Assembly (NCBI GenBank): GCA_003427395.1
Contig: BFEA01000062.1
Span: 395,633-420,398 of the forward strand
DNA length: 24,766 bases
Direction: 5' to 3'
DNA from: Chara braunii
Taxonomy: Eukaryota > Streptophyta > Charophyceae > Charales > Characeae
In this document: piece by piece, positions 7,801 through 15,231 of the stretch
Layout of the letters: every line of letters begins with the position of its first letter
How positions within the stretch are numbered: the stretch's first letter is position 1
The notes under the pieces: generated by a model
Told to the model about the DNA's origin: nothing
The model's database searches: none
Seen by the model: only the letters and a program-made list of their open reading frames with translations
Translations under genes and position numbers: made by a program

Positions 7801-10163
7801 ATTCACACCCGCCTCACTTATCCTGGAAAATTGTCAGACTGATTTTCTGTCTTTCCTGATAGACGACGCTGGTTTAAAACGTGACCGCCAGCGTACGCTG
7901 GTCAGTAAAATGTATTGTTTGAAAAATTGCAGGACTGTTAAAACTTACCGAAACAGCCCATAATGGCGGCTCGCTGCGCTAATCTCGACGTGTATGAAAG
8001 ATAATTCGTGACCGCTCACGGAGCATAAGTTTTCAACGGGAAGATTCACTCTCGTTTTGCGCATTTCGGGAGTAGTGCAGCGAGGCCGAATATCAGGAGT
8101 AAATTCGAGATCACACCAACTCACACCAGCTTACTTATCCTTGAAAAGTGTCGGACTGATTTTATGTCTTTACTGCTAGACGACGCTGGTTTAAAACGTG
8201 ACCGCTATAATACTGAGACCTAATCCCCAATAATGCTATCCGGGAAGGTTGTCAATTTTGTGTATGGGAGTGGTAGTCCAAGTGGTTATGGGCCTCACTG
8301 CACGGGACACGAAACGAAAAACGAAACGAATGTATCTTCACACAGAAAACGGTCAGGTTCATCGGTTTGCTATAAATAGTAACGAGTGTATGGTCAGGTT
8401 CATCGGTTTGCTATAAATAGTAACGAGTGTATTTTGCCACCTTTGGTGGGCAGATGCACTCGTTTCGTTTTCGTTTCGTGTGCGGTGCGGCGAGACCCTA
8501 TATCATCTATATGGAGGGGAACACGGCGCGTGTATGGGAGTCGGTAGGCCAATTGGTTAAGTGGAGGGGAACACGGGGCGTGGGAAGTTGAGGTGGCTCT
8601 GGAACTGTGCGTAGTTCTGGATGTCGAGGTATATGACTTATTCGTTGGGTTGGTTCGAGTCTTGGACATCTGTAGAGTTTGTTAAAGTCTTGGGAGAGAG
8701 GATTTGAGGCTTGGACCCTGGCGACTAGGAAGAGGGAGCAAAACCGCGTAAGAGTGGCGTATGTGGGGTGTCGTGGTTTACTTGATTCGAGGATGTAATT
8801 TGTCTTGGAGATTTGAGGTCTGGACCCTGACGAAGAGGAAGAGGAACGCCTCGCGAGGATGGTTATGTGGGGAGTCGTGGAATTGTTTTTATTTTGTTAT
8901 CGCTGGAGCAGAGGGGGATGAATGGAGGCAAGAGTTGATGAGAGTCGATGGTTGTCTGACGGATGGACTTTTTTTCCCTCTCAGATTTAGTTGTTTTATT
9001 GTTGTAATTTTTCGTTTACACGGGTTCTTGGTGTTTGTTTGGTAGCAAAGAACTGTCCAAAATTAAGTTTCTGGAACCGTTTTGTGTGAGGGGAGAGATT
9101 GAAAGGCACCAATGACGATGGGGTTCCGTCGTCGTCACTTGGACTGGCGCTCAGTCGTGGCATATGCGTTCTCTCCGGGTGGAAGAGAAAATATTTCAGC
9201 CGCTTTTTTTATTGCCAGGGGCTTCAGTCTGCCATTCCGAAAGAAGTAGAGATGTTTTGAGCAGATGGTGTGAAACAGTAGTTGATATTGTTTTTTCCCC
9301 GGTTTACGTGGATATGATGTGAGAGTGCAGTCACACTAGGCCGATGTTGACTTGGTCTTCGGGTCTCGTCGATCGGATTTCTGATGTGCTTTATGTGCTT
9401 TGTTGCGCCTGCAGGTTATACAGCTCCAAGGGGACCAACGGAAAAATGTGTCCACATTCTTGGTCAATGTAAGCCAATCTGTCCGTGCGAATCATTTGAA
9501 CATGCATTTGAACGTGCGCCTGTTATTCGAGTAATTTTCTCTACGTTGTTGTTTGATTTGAGAAATTCTCTGTTCATGTTGTAGACCTACGTTGTTGTTT
9601 GATTTGAGAAATTCGCTGTGCATGTTGTAGACCTACGTGGATGTTTGATTTGAGAAATTCGGTGTGCATGTTGTAGACCTACGTTGTTGTTTGATTTGAG
9701 AAATTCGCTGTGTATGCAGACCTACGTTGTTGTTTGATTTGAGAAATTTGCTGTGAATGTTGAAGACCTGTGCAGGTGTGCATCGACTGCTGGAGTATGC
9801 ACAGGTGTTCGAGTGTGTAGTGTTGCGCTGTGATAGTGGACTTTGTTGGATCAATGGATAGTAATTGTGACTAACGGATGAAGATGAACTGTGCATGGAC
9901 TGCTGGAGTATGGTGGTCGAGTGCGTAGTGTTGCGTTGTTGTAGTGAAGGTATTAATTGTTGGGAGTGGGAAGTTGAGGTATGTTTTTCCCGGCAGTTTG
10001 TGAAGTTTGCTTGCCTGAAGATATAGATCGTTGTTCTGTTCTGTTTGGACTTCTGAGTGCGCGGATGTTTGTGTTGATCTAACGTGGGGGAATGTGTTGG
10101 CTTGTTGGTGTTTTGCAGGCTGGAATCGTGAAGAAGGACCTTATCAAACTGCACGGTTTCTAG
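1451..10163 (+). CDS. eIF1: Translation initiation factor eIF1 (SUI1), five spliced exons
   Basis: Spliced CDS: join 1451-1493, 5587-5738, 6756-6803, 9415-9468, 10119-10163, giving 342 nt and 113 residues, the usual eIF1 length. In this family eIF1 binds the 40S subunit near the P site in the cytosol, promotes scanning and enforces AUG selection. The protein starts [14 protein letters not shown] and runs into DPFADA. The SUI1 core is visible: [15 protein letters not shown] (about residues 36-50), [16 protein letters not shown] (65-80), [17 protein letters not shown] (82-98) and the C-terminal IKLHGF. The start is the first ATG of a phase-1 exon, and MSELD matches plant-type eIF1 N-termini as I recall them. 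The other introns are phase 0. Splice donors are gtgagt, gtacgt, gtaagt and gtaagc; all acceptors are TGCAG. The gene is intact, but its last exon is duplicated downstream by an apparent library artefact (10118-10329). Identification is secure; the lineage assignment is inference. Confidence 0.96.
1751..1820 (+). repeat. (CT)35 microsatellite
   Basis: An uninterrupted CT repeat in eIF1 intron 1, followed by impure CT to 1847. It accounts for the long serine-leucine frames in this area, which are not genes. Confidence 0.98.
2461..2641. repeat. Tandem duplication, 89-bp period, with internal hairpin
   Basis: Two diverged copies start at 2461 and 2550, each running from TGTCATAA to CATGTTCCCTT. 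The second contains a near-perfect hairpin in which AGCGCAAG pairs with CTTGCGCT, flanked by GAGAT and ATCTC. The first copy has lost part of that hairpin. Confidence 0.85.
2774..3191. repeat. Complex minisatellite in eIF1 intron 1
   Basis: Repeats of a roughly 95-bp unit start with GTGCCTCCTCGAGCG at 2774, 2868, 3011 and 3083, and a partial unit lies near 2949. Each unit carries GATGAATGCTGGGG, a TCGTCTTTTTCTGTCTAATT block and usually CACCATGACATAT. Internal deletions make the units unequal. Confidence 0.85.
3270..3500. repeat. Tandem duplication, about 122-bp period
   Basis: Copies begin AATGTTTGGTGCTATAT (3270) and AATGTTCGGTGCTATAT (3392). Both contain TTTGTCTCGTTTCGCCGCTG and ATTCGAGGGGAA at matching positions. 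Identity is roughly 80 percent by eye. Confidence 0.8.
4180..4263. mobile_element. Foldback/MITE-like hairpin element, copy 1 (84 bp)
   Basis: The left arm starting CGAATAGGACGCACGG at 4180 pairs with the right arm ending GTACGTTCTATTCG at 4263. By hand alignment 25 of 35 arm positions match. The right arm also resembles the right arms of the elements at about 15643 and 22704 (ATACAG, then TATAAT or CATAAT, then a CGT-containing block ending TTCGG). No coding capacity; probably a non-autonomous element. Confidence 0.65.
4412..4449. repeat. 18-bp tandem duplication
   Basis: CCACTGGTTGGTCCACAT occurs twice in direct succession within eIF1 intron 1. Confidence 0.9.
4482..4557. repeat. 38-bp tandem duplication with 8-bp-stem hairpins
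   Basis: The unit starting CCGTGGCGAGTG repeats with a 38-bp period and no mismatch. Each unit holds GTGTTATG-ACA-CATAACAC, a perfect hairpin, so the region has two identical stem-loops in series. Confidence 0.88.
4743..5318. repeat. 290-bp tandem duplication in eIF1 intron 1
   Basis: Copies begin CCCCTGGCA at 4743 and 5033. They share long identical blocks, including the stretch from CCCGCTAGTCTGG to GTGTGAACCGTCGTT. They differ by point changes and small indels. No coding is recognised. This is the largest intron 1 duplication. Confidence 0.9.
5587..5738 (+). CDS. eIF1: eIF1 coding exon 2
   Basis: Follows the acceptor gatttgcag and precedes the donor gtacgt. With the G from exon 1 it encodes 51 residues, from DPFADA to VLKDFKK. 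It includes the basic RNA-binding stretch [15 protein letters not shown], which in eIF1 contacts the 40S subunit near the P site. The exon ends in phase 0. Confidence 0.95.
5739..6755 (+). other. eIF1 intron 2 (1017 bp, phase 0)
   Basis: A GT-AG intron (gtacgt to tctgcag), T-rich on the sense strand. It holds a 28-bp tandem duplication at 6143-6197 and a diverged duplication of gatatttgtagggg at 6594 and 6643 (49 bp apart). No other feature is recognised. Confidence 0.9.
6143..6197. repeat. 28-bp tandem duplication
   Basis: The unit beginning GTCCAGTATACGGCCGTG occurs at 6143 and 6171 in eIF1 intron 2. Confidence 0.92.
6756..6803 (+). CDS. eIF1: eIF1 coding exon 3
   Basis: A 48-nt exon between gcctctgcag and gtaagt, encoding [16 protein letters not shown]. 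The paired cysteines and CNGTV are hallmark SUI1 residues of plant and algal eIF1. It joins in phase 0 on both sides. Confidence 0.95.
7577..8205. repeat. 310-bp tandem duplication in eIF1 intron 3
   Basis: Copies start at 7577 and 7887 with GCCAGCG(C/T)ACGCTGGTC, whose second version contains the 14-bp palindrome CCAGCGTACGCTGG. Both carry TAATGGCGGCTCGCTGCGC and TTTTGCGCATTTCG, and both end near GACGCTGGTTTAAAACGTGA. By eye the copies are about 90 percent identical. I recognise no protein or known element. Confidence 0.88.
8300..8483. mobile_element. Long hairpin with GAAACGAAAACGAAACG arms
   Basis: ACACGAAACGAAAAACGAAA near 8308 is matched on the other strand by the complement of TTTCGTTTTCGTTTCGTGTG near 8463. 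The arms extend to about 40 bp with a few mismatches. The loop contains the 41-bp tandem repeat at 8351-8432. The structure resembles a foldback element carrying an internal duplication. Confidence 0.6.
8351..8432. repeat. 41-bp tandem duplication carrying TATAAATAG
   Basis: Two copies without mismatch start with GGTCAGGTTCATCGG at 8351 and 8392. Each contains TATAAATAG, a good TATA-box match, but it lies inside an intron and nothing shows promoter use. Confidence 0.92.
8511..8888. repeat. Diverged local duplications (50- and 109-bp spacing)
   Basis: TGGAGGGGAACACGG occurs at about 8512 and 8562. A longer diverged pair beginning GATTTGAGG starts at 8701 and 8810 and ends near TATGTGGGG(T/A)GTCGTGG. 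These are older duplications than the exact ones nearby. Confidence 0.65.
9415..9468 (+). CDS. eIF1: eIF1 coding exon 4
   Basis: A 54-nt exon between gcgcctgcag and gtaagc, encoding [26 protein letters not shown] is the most conserved block of eIF1. The final Asn, where Gln or Lys is commoner, is the only unusual residue. Confidence 0.95.
9541..9768. repeat. 46-bp minisatellite, five copies, eIF1 intron 4
   Basis: The unit beginning CTACGTTGTTGTTTGATTTG starts at 9541, 9587, 9633, 9679 and 9722; the last interval is shortened by 3 bp. It begins 72 bp after the exon 4 donor. Copies differ at a few positions. Confidence 0.93.
9778..9948. repeat. Diverged duplication, 113-bp spacing
   Basis: GTGCATCGACTGCTGGAGTA (9778) and GTGCATGGACTGCTGGAGTA (9891) each lead into GTCGAGTG- or TTCGAGTG-type sequence and GTAGTGTTGCG. 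This is a partial, diverged duplication in eIF1 intron 4. Confidence 0.75.
10119..10163 (+). CDS. eIF1: eIF1 coding exon 5 and stop
   Basis: Follows the acceptor ttttgcag and encodes [14 protein letters not shown] then TAG. An identical second copy of this exon (10244-10288) follows after a sequencing-adapter sequence. Only this copy has an authentic polypyrimidine/TGCAG acceptor beside it. Confidence 0.95.
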   Translation, partial: AGIVKKDLIKLHGF

Positions 10164-10204
10164 GCAGCTGCTGATCGGGCATAATGACGTGACATCTGGG
10201 ATAT

Positions 10205-10242
10205 CTGTCTCTTATACACATCTAGATGTGTATAAGAGACAG
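10205..10242. other. Nextera mate-pair junction adapter (artefact)
   Basis: Two 19-bp Tn5 mosaic ends lie head to head: CTGTCTCTTATACACATCT, then directly AGATGTGTATAAGAGACAG. Together they are the 38-bp circularisation junction of Nextera mate-pair libraries, recognised from general knowledge. Its minus-strand translation is the well-known contaminant peptide VSYTHLDVYKRQ. It is not biological sequence. Confidence 0.97.
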
Positions 10243-10329
10243 GGCTGGAATCGTGAAGAAGGACCTTATCAAACTGCACGGTTTCTAGGCAGCTGCTGAT
10301 CGGGCATAATGACGTGACATCTGGGATAT

Positions 10330-10350
10330 GGCGCTTCAACGGAAAGCGCC
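10330..10350 (+). other. Hairpin in eIF1 3' UTR
   Basis: GGCGCTT at 10330-10336 pairs perfectly with AAGCGCC at 10344-10350 across a 7-nt loop. It lies 41 bases past the stop codon once the artefactual copy is discounted. An AATTG repeat follows. Any function is unknown. Confidence 0.5.
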
Positions 10351-11654
10351 TGAATTGAATTGAATGTTGATTAAACCCCCATTCCCAATCATGGTGGCGC
10401 GCCATATTCGACGGCGGCACGATTGTGCAGAGGATGTCGTCCCGGTGTTGTACGGGGATGGCGGTGGGGAAGATTGTCGAGCTGTCCAGGAGCTCTCGGG
10501 TGTTAAGTTGAGGGGGTGTATTTTGGATGGGGGGATAGGAGTTGTTGTTGGGGGGCGGGATAGCACGCGGCAAGCAATCCAGCGGCGAAGGGGAAGAGGA
10601 GGGCTTGCTTGGGAGAATACAGAGGGAGGTTCAATGCTGCGTTGCAAATCCAAAGGCGCTGTCGATCCGAGGCTTGAGTCTGGCGGAGGGGGAAAAGGGA
10701 AGGGGATGAGCAGCTGATTGTGATATCATGTTGAATGTCGTCGGATGATCTGCGGGCGAGCGCGGTTCTTTCGGAATTTCCGAGGAAGCCCCAAGAAGGG
10801 ACATAGTCGTGGGACAACGATGTCCCGGTGCGGAACTCTTTTCTGATGGTCCTTGTGTTGTATAGCATAGAAGGGAGAGGCGTAGGGGGGAGCTGGTTTT
10901 TGAAGGATGTTTTATTTGTCTTTGTGGGTTTATGGGAGGGAGAGGCTAAGGGGGTTTATGTACTGCAATATTTTGTGCGTTTTCCGTTGCTAGGGGTCAT
11001 TACCCACTTTCTCCGGTGTGACAATTGTCGAACGGTGGTGGAAGGATTTTAGATCTTGACGAGGGCGAGTATTAACACCCAGAAAGCGACCTGCCTGATG
11101 AAAATGGAATGAAACGATGTTTTTTTCGCCCTATTTGTGTCTCGCTCTTGTCGGTTTCTTTTCCCTGTTGTGTGGGTGTTGAATTGAGGCAGCTGGTCGC
11201 AGTTTCTTCCTCCCTGAGTGTCCTCAAATTTCCTCAGTGAAATATCCCAAGTGTGAAGCATGCTCTGCTTTATTGCAGACCATGCAGGCTTATGAATCGG
11301 ATAGCCTTCAATGTTACATAAATGCGTAGCACTTAAACTATGAATTAGATTCAATACATGAATGCGTAACATTTTTATTGAAATCATTCGGCCTTTAAAA
11401 ACAAAGTAGAATAGAAAAGGCGAATACCAAGAAAGTGTTCTTAATAACGGATATTCGAAGATGTAACGATTCTGTGAAGCTCGAGTGATGCGTCGTCTCG
11501 TAATAATAACGAAGCACGAAACTGAAAATGAAATCACCTGAAGAGAGAAGCATTGGAGAAGCGTCTACGAGCTGTATATTATGTTATGAGATCTGACTCG
11601 TATAAGAGGAACGGTGACAAGCTGTTTAGAGCTTCGACACCGCGTCCTGACGTA
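10351..11654. other. Downstream of eIF1, no recognisable gene
   Basis: The eIF1 3' UTR must end within the first part of this stretch, but no poly(A) signal stands out. Bases 10400-11040 are G-rich on the plus strand; 11300-11540 are AT-rich, with a short duplication of ATAAATGCGTAGCA and ATGAATGCGTAACA. Open frames of up to 162 residues have no domain I recognise. Confidence 0.5.
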
Positions 11655-11778
11655 GGACAGGAAGGAATATTATGCATGGGAGAAGGCACGTGATGTGCAT
11701 CCAAGGATGAAAGGTGGACAGGAAGGAATATTATGCATGAGAGAAGGCACGTGATGTGCAACTAAGGATGTAAGGTGT
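11655..11778. repeat. 61-bp tandem duplication
   Basis: Copies start at 11655 and 11716 with GGACAGGAAGGAATATTATG and share AGAAGGCACGTGATGTGCA with few differences. Confidence 0.9.
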
Positions 11779-11983
11779 CAAACGATCAGCAGGGAAACCT
11801 ATCTAATGGAAGACAAGACGATGAAGAGGTGAGTATTGAGATGGAATGTGTTGAGTGACTGCGTATTTAGGTGGAAACGGTGTTCTCTCGACGAGCATGT
11901 GTGAAATGGTGCACGTTGGACATCGTTTCGCTGGCTTGTCTATTTCTTGAGGGTGCTCTCGCTGTATGCTGTTGGGGATTGAA

Positions 11984-12088
11984 GGGCATACGCAAGTACC
12001 TCGGTGCCCGAACTTGGCTGCTGTCGTGATTATTCAGGGCATACGCAAGTACGTAGGTGCCCGAACTTGGCTGCTGTCGTGATTATTC
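11984..12088. repeat. 53-bp tandem duplication
   Basis: GGGCATACGCAAGTAC starts both copies (11984, 12037). They also share GGTGCCCGAACTTGGCTGCT and GTCGTGATTATTC, with only two or three differences. Confidence 0.92.
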
Positions 12089-12188
12089 GAGTCTTTGGCC
12101 TCTGGTAGACATCGCGAGAACGTTCTTGAGAAACCTGTTCTCGAGGAAAACAAGCTGGTCACGTTGCCTTTCAACCCCTACTTCGGCT

Positions 12189-12277
12189 CAGATCCCACTA
12201 CCCTGGATTGTTCATTTTTTATTTTCGATTACGAAGATCCACGGTCAGAAAGGAACAATTGGGGCTAGTGGGATCTG
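12189..12277. mobile_element. Inverted-repeat element, 89 bp
   Basis: The 25-bp ends CAGATCCCACTA...ATTGTTC and GAACAATT...TAGTGGGATCTG are inverted copies with 21 of 25 positions matching; the outer 12 bp are perfect. The 39-bp centre has no coding. It looks like a small foldback element or MITE. No target duplication is evident. Confidence 0.65.
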
Positions 12278-12330
12278 GTCCTTAAACCACCAGTATTTAC
12301 TACTAAGCTCGTGGCTGATAACGTGCCTCG

Positions 12331-12395
12331 ATTTTAGGAAACGTACGGGCCACTACAGGAGCGCCCAAATTCATCCAACTAGAAACGTTTCTACT
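12331..12395 (+). repeat. Dispersed repeat, copy A
   Basis: The segment including GGCCACTACAGGAGCGCCCA and ATTCATCCAACTA recurs in inverted orientation at 19309-19372, at about 90 percent identity by eye. It is a single unit here but three tandem units at the other site. Confidence 0.85.
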
Positions 12396-12400
12396 TATGG

Positions 12401-12516
12401 TTTTTAACAACGGCGTATAGGTGGGGCAAGTACTGGGAGTTTAATCGCATAGCAATTTATGTTTTTTAACAACGGCCTATAGGTGGGGCAAGTACTGGGA
12501 GTTTAATCGCATAGCC
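12401..12516. repeat. 62-bp tandem duplication
   Basis: TTTTTAACAACGGC starts the copies at 12401 and 12463. Each continues through TATAGGTGGGGCAAGTACTG to TTTAATCGCATAGC with one difference. Confidence 0.92.
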
Positions 12517-13083
12517 TGGTTGCTTGTCTTTCGAACATCCCTTACCTGCTGGTTGTCGGTTCGTCTACGCGAGCTGTGTGTGACATTTCACACTTATATG
12601 CTGGCAGTTGATGCTGCGATGCGTCTGCGCGAGGCATGTGGCTTTTGCCGCAGAGGTAGTCGCTGTTCTTGGGATGGTCCTTTTCGAAATTCGTGGACGG
12701 ATATTGGGCTGCTGTGGGCATTGTGTGCGTAGATCCTGGGTGCGCTTTTCTCTTATGTGTGCGGGCATTGCCAGGGGCTGACAAATCTCTCCTTACATAA
12801 TGACGTATGCGCCTCCTGCCTCCCCCCCCCCCCCCCCCCCCCCCCCGGCTTTTTACCCAACTCCCGCCCGCGGGAGTGTTGTTCGTCGACAGAACGGACC
12901 GTCTTGTGCGGAAGGATAATAAGTAGTTCATATGCAATATGGAGGTTTTTTTTTTCGAACAAGGGAAAAATGGTGTAAATCGTCGTCTAGGAAACAAGTG
13001 CTTGTAGTAGGGGGTGGACGTGTAACCCACCGGTTTGTTATTCGTCGGGAGAGAAGCTAGTGGGGGTTGACGTTGTAGGCTCA
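12517..13083. other. No recognisable gene; includes a 25-C tract
   Basis: Open frames on both strands (up to 180 residues) pass through the C tract at 12822-12846 as poly-Pro or poly-Gly and show no known domain. The rest has mixed composition. Confidence 0.5.
12822..12846. repeat. Poly(C) tract, 25 bases
   Basis: An uninterrupted run of C; the minus strand is G25 and could form a G-quadruplex. Homopolymers this long also mark places where assembled length is unreliable. Confidence 0.95.
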
Positions 13084-13186
13084 TACCGTGGCATAAACAT
13101 TGGCTGACGTTAACGCGCTTGCTGTGCGTCCAGAGAATAATTCACGGCGCCGTGGAAAAACATTGGCTGACGTTAACGCGCTTGGC
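13084..13186. repeat. 63-bp tandem duplication
   Basis: CATTGGCTGACGTTAACGCG followed by CTTG occurs at 13098 and 13161, each preceded by CCGTGG and A-rich sequence. Confidence 0.9.
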
Positions 13187-13299
13187 GGCCGAGAGTGCCC
13201 GCCGGCGGTGTTTTCCCGTCGCCATCTGGGGTGTACTGGATGCTCCTCTGCGAACGCGCCCTCTGCTGTTACGGAGCTCACGTTTAGGGCGAGATCCCA

Positions 13300-14290
13300 C
13301 TGACGAGATAGGGTTGAACCAACACAAGAGGTTAACGGGGCATCTGGTCTTCAGGCCTGAAATTTCTGAAATTAGGGTTTTGGGCTCAAATTTCATGTTT
13401 TTTTGGAATTTAAGTTTTTGCTATATATGCATTTTGATAGGGTTACCGTATATGAAATTTGGGGTTATTTGGAGTTTTAGAATTTGCGCTATTAAGATTT
13501 CTGAAATTTCTGAAATTGGTCGAGTTTTTTTTGGGCCAAATTTCATGGAAATGCACCTTTGGCTTGCTGTTTTATATGTTTTTAACTGCTTATTTAGGGT
13601 TTTTTTCTGTGATGGGGTTGTAAGAAGTGCACTCTATAGATTGGTGTGAAGTGTTGTTAAAATGACTGTCTGGTTTTCTTGTAAATGGGACTGAAAAATT
13701 GGTGCTCGGTTAACCTGCTCTCAGTGTCTGTATCTGGACGTGTTCCAGGCACATGCAGAAAAGTAGGTGAATCACAATGATTTGCACCACCTGTCCTCAA
13801 ATACGTCCGCATTCGGGTATGTATCTGCAATCCTCTTGCCCGTGGCATCTCGCCCTTGGACTCCTGAATCGTGCGACGATGTGTGGTCGTCGCCACACTG
13901 CGGAACCCTCAACCGACTGATTAATCGAAATCTTTGGTTTGTGGACAGCAGTCCAAGGTCGCGTGAGAAACGCAACGGATAGCCTTTCTGACGTCATTGC
14001 CTGAACGCAAGTCTGAGAAAGAACGGAGTAGGCCAGTCTATTCGTGTCCAACGGGAAAAGGTCGATGTAAGGTGAAAAGTATTATATCATGCCGGACAAA
14101 GGCTGCTGCGGATGTGTGTTTAGTGTAGGCCTCTAGAGGAGTACAAAACACAAGGAAGAGCGCACTATTCTCGAGCAAACACATCCACCCCGTCATACTT
14201 TTTCCCCTCCTCTATCCGCCCCGTCGTACATTTACCCCGTCATACATAGAGCGTTATCCAGGGGGAGCGTCGGGTGTGACCGGAGGAAGG
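13300..14290. other. No recognisable gene; AT-rich left part
   Basis: Bases 13360-13560 contain repeated TTTCTGAAATT motifs and a diverged duplication of GGG-CAAATTTCATG (near 13381 and 13533). Bases 13640-14290 show no repeat of note except CCCCGTC(A/G)TAC motifs at 14189-14246. A 176-residue frame crossing 13119-13649 starts in a duplication and matches nothing known to me. Confidence 0.5.
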
Positions 14291-14300
14291 AATGGACCTG

Positions 14301-14645
14301 GCTCCAGGTCACGGCTGTCTACGTGCATTTGGACGTCTTTTGGACCAGGTTCTCGAGGGTCTAAAAAGCGATCAAATGTATGTTCGGTGGAAGAAATCCA
14401 AGTCTATGGGCCCGAGTCGAGGTCACGTCGGCCTACGTGCATTTGGACGTTTTTTGGACCAAATGCACTTCTGCGAGCGCGACATTTTGGACCAGGGTCT
14501 AAGAATCGATCGAATATGTCCGGATTAAGTTTCGTAGCCTATCGGGCTTCCTCCAGGTCACGGCTGTCTACATGCATTTGCACCTTCTTTTGGACACTCC
14601 ATCGTGGCCCAGGGTGTAGAATTCGATCAACCAAGTGTATGTAGG
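14301..14645. repeat. Three-copy minisatellite, about 115-135 bp units
   Basis: GAGGTCAC or CAGGTCAC followed by CTACGTGCATTTGGACG-type sequence starts units near 14303, 14418 and 14553. Each unit ends near GATCAAATGTATG or GATCAACCAAGTGTATG. The in-frame repetition of SRSRLSTCIWT in a 122-residue frame follows from this and does not indicate a gene. Confidence 0.85.
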
Positions 14646-14715
14646 GTGTTGTGTACTGCAAGCTGCAGCGAGGCCTTATGTTGAGACGGCGGCGGGCTGA
14701 GGGTCGTCGATACTC

Positions 14716-14719
<4 letters not shown>

Positions 14720-14746
<27 letters not shown>

Positions 14747-14748
14747 GG

Positions 14749-14781
<33 letters not shown>
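14720..14781. repeat. Two poly(T) tracts separated by GGAA
   Basis: T27 (14720-14746), GGAA, then T31 (14751-14781). Read on the minus strand this is A31-TTCC-A27, as might come from A-tailed retrocopies on that strand. No body sequence is recognised beside it. Confidence 0.85.
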
Positions 14782-14933
14782 CCAAGTTGGAGCATTTTGT
14801 GACTTTTGTCTCATAGCATCCTTCCCCTTTCGCGTCACAAGGGGAAATATTAAATAATGTTAAAGATTTAATAATGAACTTGGAAACAAAAAATAGAAAG
14901 CTTACATTTTTTTTTTTTTTTTTTTTTTTTTTT

Positions 14934-15034
14934 GGACAGTTTCTCGATTCATGCGTGTCATCCTTGAATGCTTAGGGGCCATGCTAATCTTCTCTCTCGG
15001 TATCGTTCGAATTATAACGGACGTCCCGAAGGAC
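14934..15034 (-). pseudogene. U6: U6 snRNA retropseudogene (minus), poly(A)-tailed
   Basis: On the minus strand the sequence begins GTCCTTCGGGAC (5' stem-loop) and continues with TTCGAACGATACCGAGAG, AGATTAGCATGGCCCCT, CAAGGATGACACGCA and GAATCGAGAAACTGTCC. This is a full-length match to spliceosomal U6. It is then followed by A27 (plus-strand T 14907-14933) instead of the T run that ends a Pol III gene, so it is a reverse-transcribed copy. The ACAGAGA box is altered (ACCGAGAG), and about 4 extra bases lie between CCCCT and AAGGATGA. No convincing target duplication was found. Confidence 0.88.
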
Positions 15035-15111
15035 CCTCTTTTCCTTTTCGTTTTGGTAAGATGGGGTATTGGATCACATGGACTGGCGTCAGTCCCATTT
15101 CCCATCTGTAT

Positions 15112-15231
15112 CCTGGGTCCGATTTCCCAGCCTTACATTGGGTGCCCATTTCCCAGATTCGGCTAAAGCTGTAAACGGGCCCCGGGCTCCCACCTACCAT
15201 CTCCTTTATCAAAGCTTTTCTAGAACCGATG
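15112..15231 (+). repeat. Dispersed repeat, copy 1
   Basis: Homologous to 15874-15993. Shared blocks include ATTTCCCAG, TTCGGCT, CTG(T/C)AAAC(G/C)GG and CCTCCCACC or GCTCCCACC, then ATCAAA(G/C)CTTT and GAACC. Identity is about 70 percent by eye, same orientation. The two copies sit on either side of the plus-strand U6 retrocopy. Confidence 0.7.

Larger units (their letters stand above)
6804..9414 (+). other. eIF1 intron 3 (2611 bp, phase 0)
   Basis: A GT-AG intron (gtaagt to cctgcag). It holds the 310-bp tandem duplication (7577-8205), the GAAACG hairpin with tandem TATAAATAG units (8300-8483) and diverged duplications at 8511/8561 and 8701/8810. The stretches 6804-7570 and 8900-9400 contain nothing I recognise. 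Confidence 0.9.
9469..10118 (+). other. eIF1 intron 4 (650 bp, phase 0)
   Basis: A GT-AG intron (gtaagc to ttttgcag). More than half of it is repeat: a five-copy 46-bp minisatellite, then a 113-bp-spaced diverged duplication. The sense strand is G/T-rich. Confidence 0.9.
10118..10329. repeat. 87-bp duplication around the adapter (probable misassembly)
   Basis: Bases 10118-10204 and 10243-10329 look identical over 87 bp and carry eIF1 exon 5 plus the first 41 bases of 3' UTR. They flank the adapter directly, so the unit is 125 bp. A short tagmented fragment, circularised through the adapter and incorporated by the assembler, would give exactly this arrangement. The genome probably has one copy. 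Confidence 0.9.

Noticed and set aside
8262-8661. TAGTCCAAGTGG and TAGGCCAATTGG look like Pol III A boxes, with GGTTCGAGTCT at about 8650 as a B box
   Set aside because: The A-to-B distance is over 100 bp, and the A-box matches are part of a local duplication; no tRNA fold results.
9541-9768. Regularly spaced 46-bp repeats considered as a CRISPR array
   Set aside because: The whole unit repeats with no unique spacers; it is a minisatellite in a spliceosomal intron.
10160-10573. 137-residue minus-strand frame spanning the eIF1 3' end
   Set aside because: It is antisense to exon 5 and reads through the sequencing adapter, giving the contaminant peptide VSYTHLDVYKRQ.
11049-11537. 162-residue minus-strand frame in AT-rich DNA
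   Set aside because: No recognisable domain or motif, and it spans a local duplication; composition suits non-coding DNA.
13366-13400. AATTAGGGTTTTGGG considered as plant telomere-like repeat
   Set aside because: There is one imperfect unit and no TTTAGGG array.
14276-14644. 122-residue frame with repeated SRSRLSTCIWT motifs, suggesting a repeat protein
   Set aside because: The repetition comes from a DNA-level minisatellite with indels; no start context, introns or known domain.
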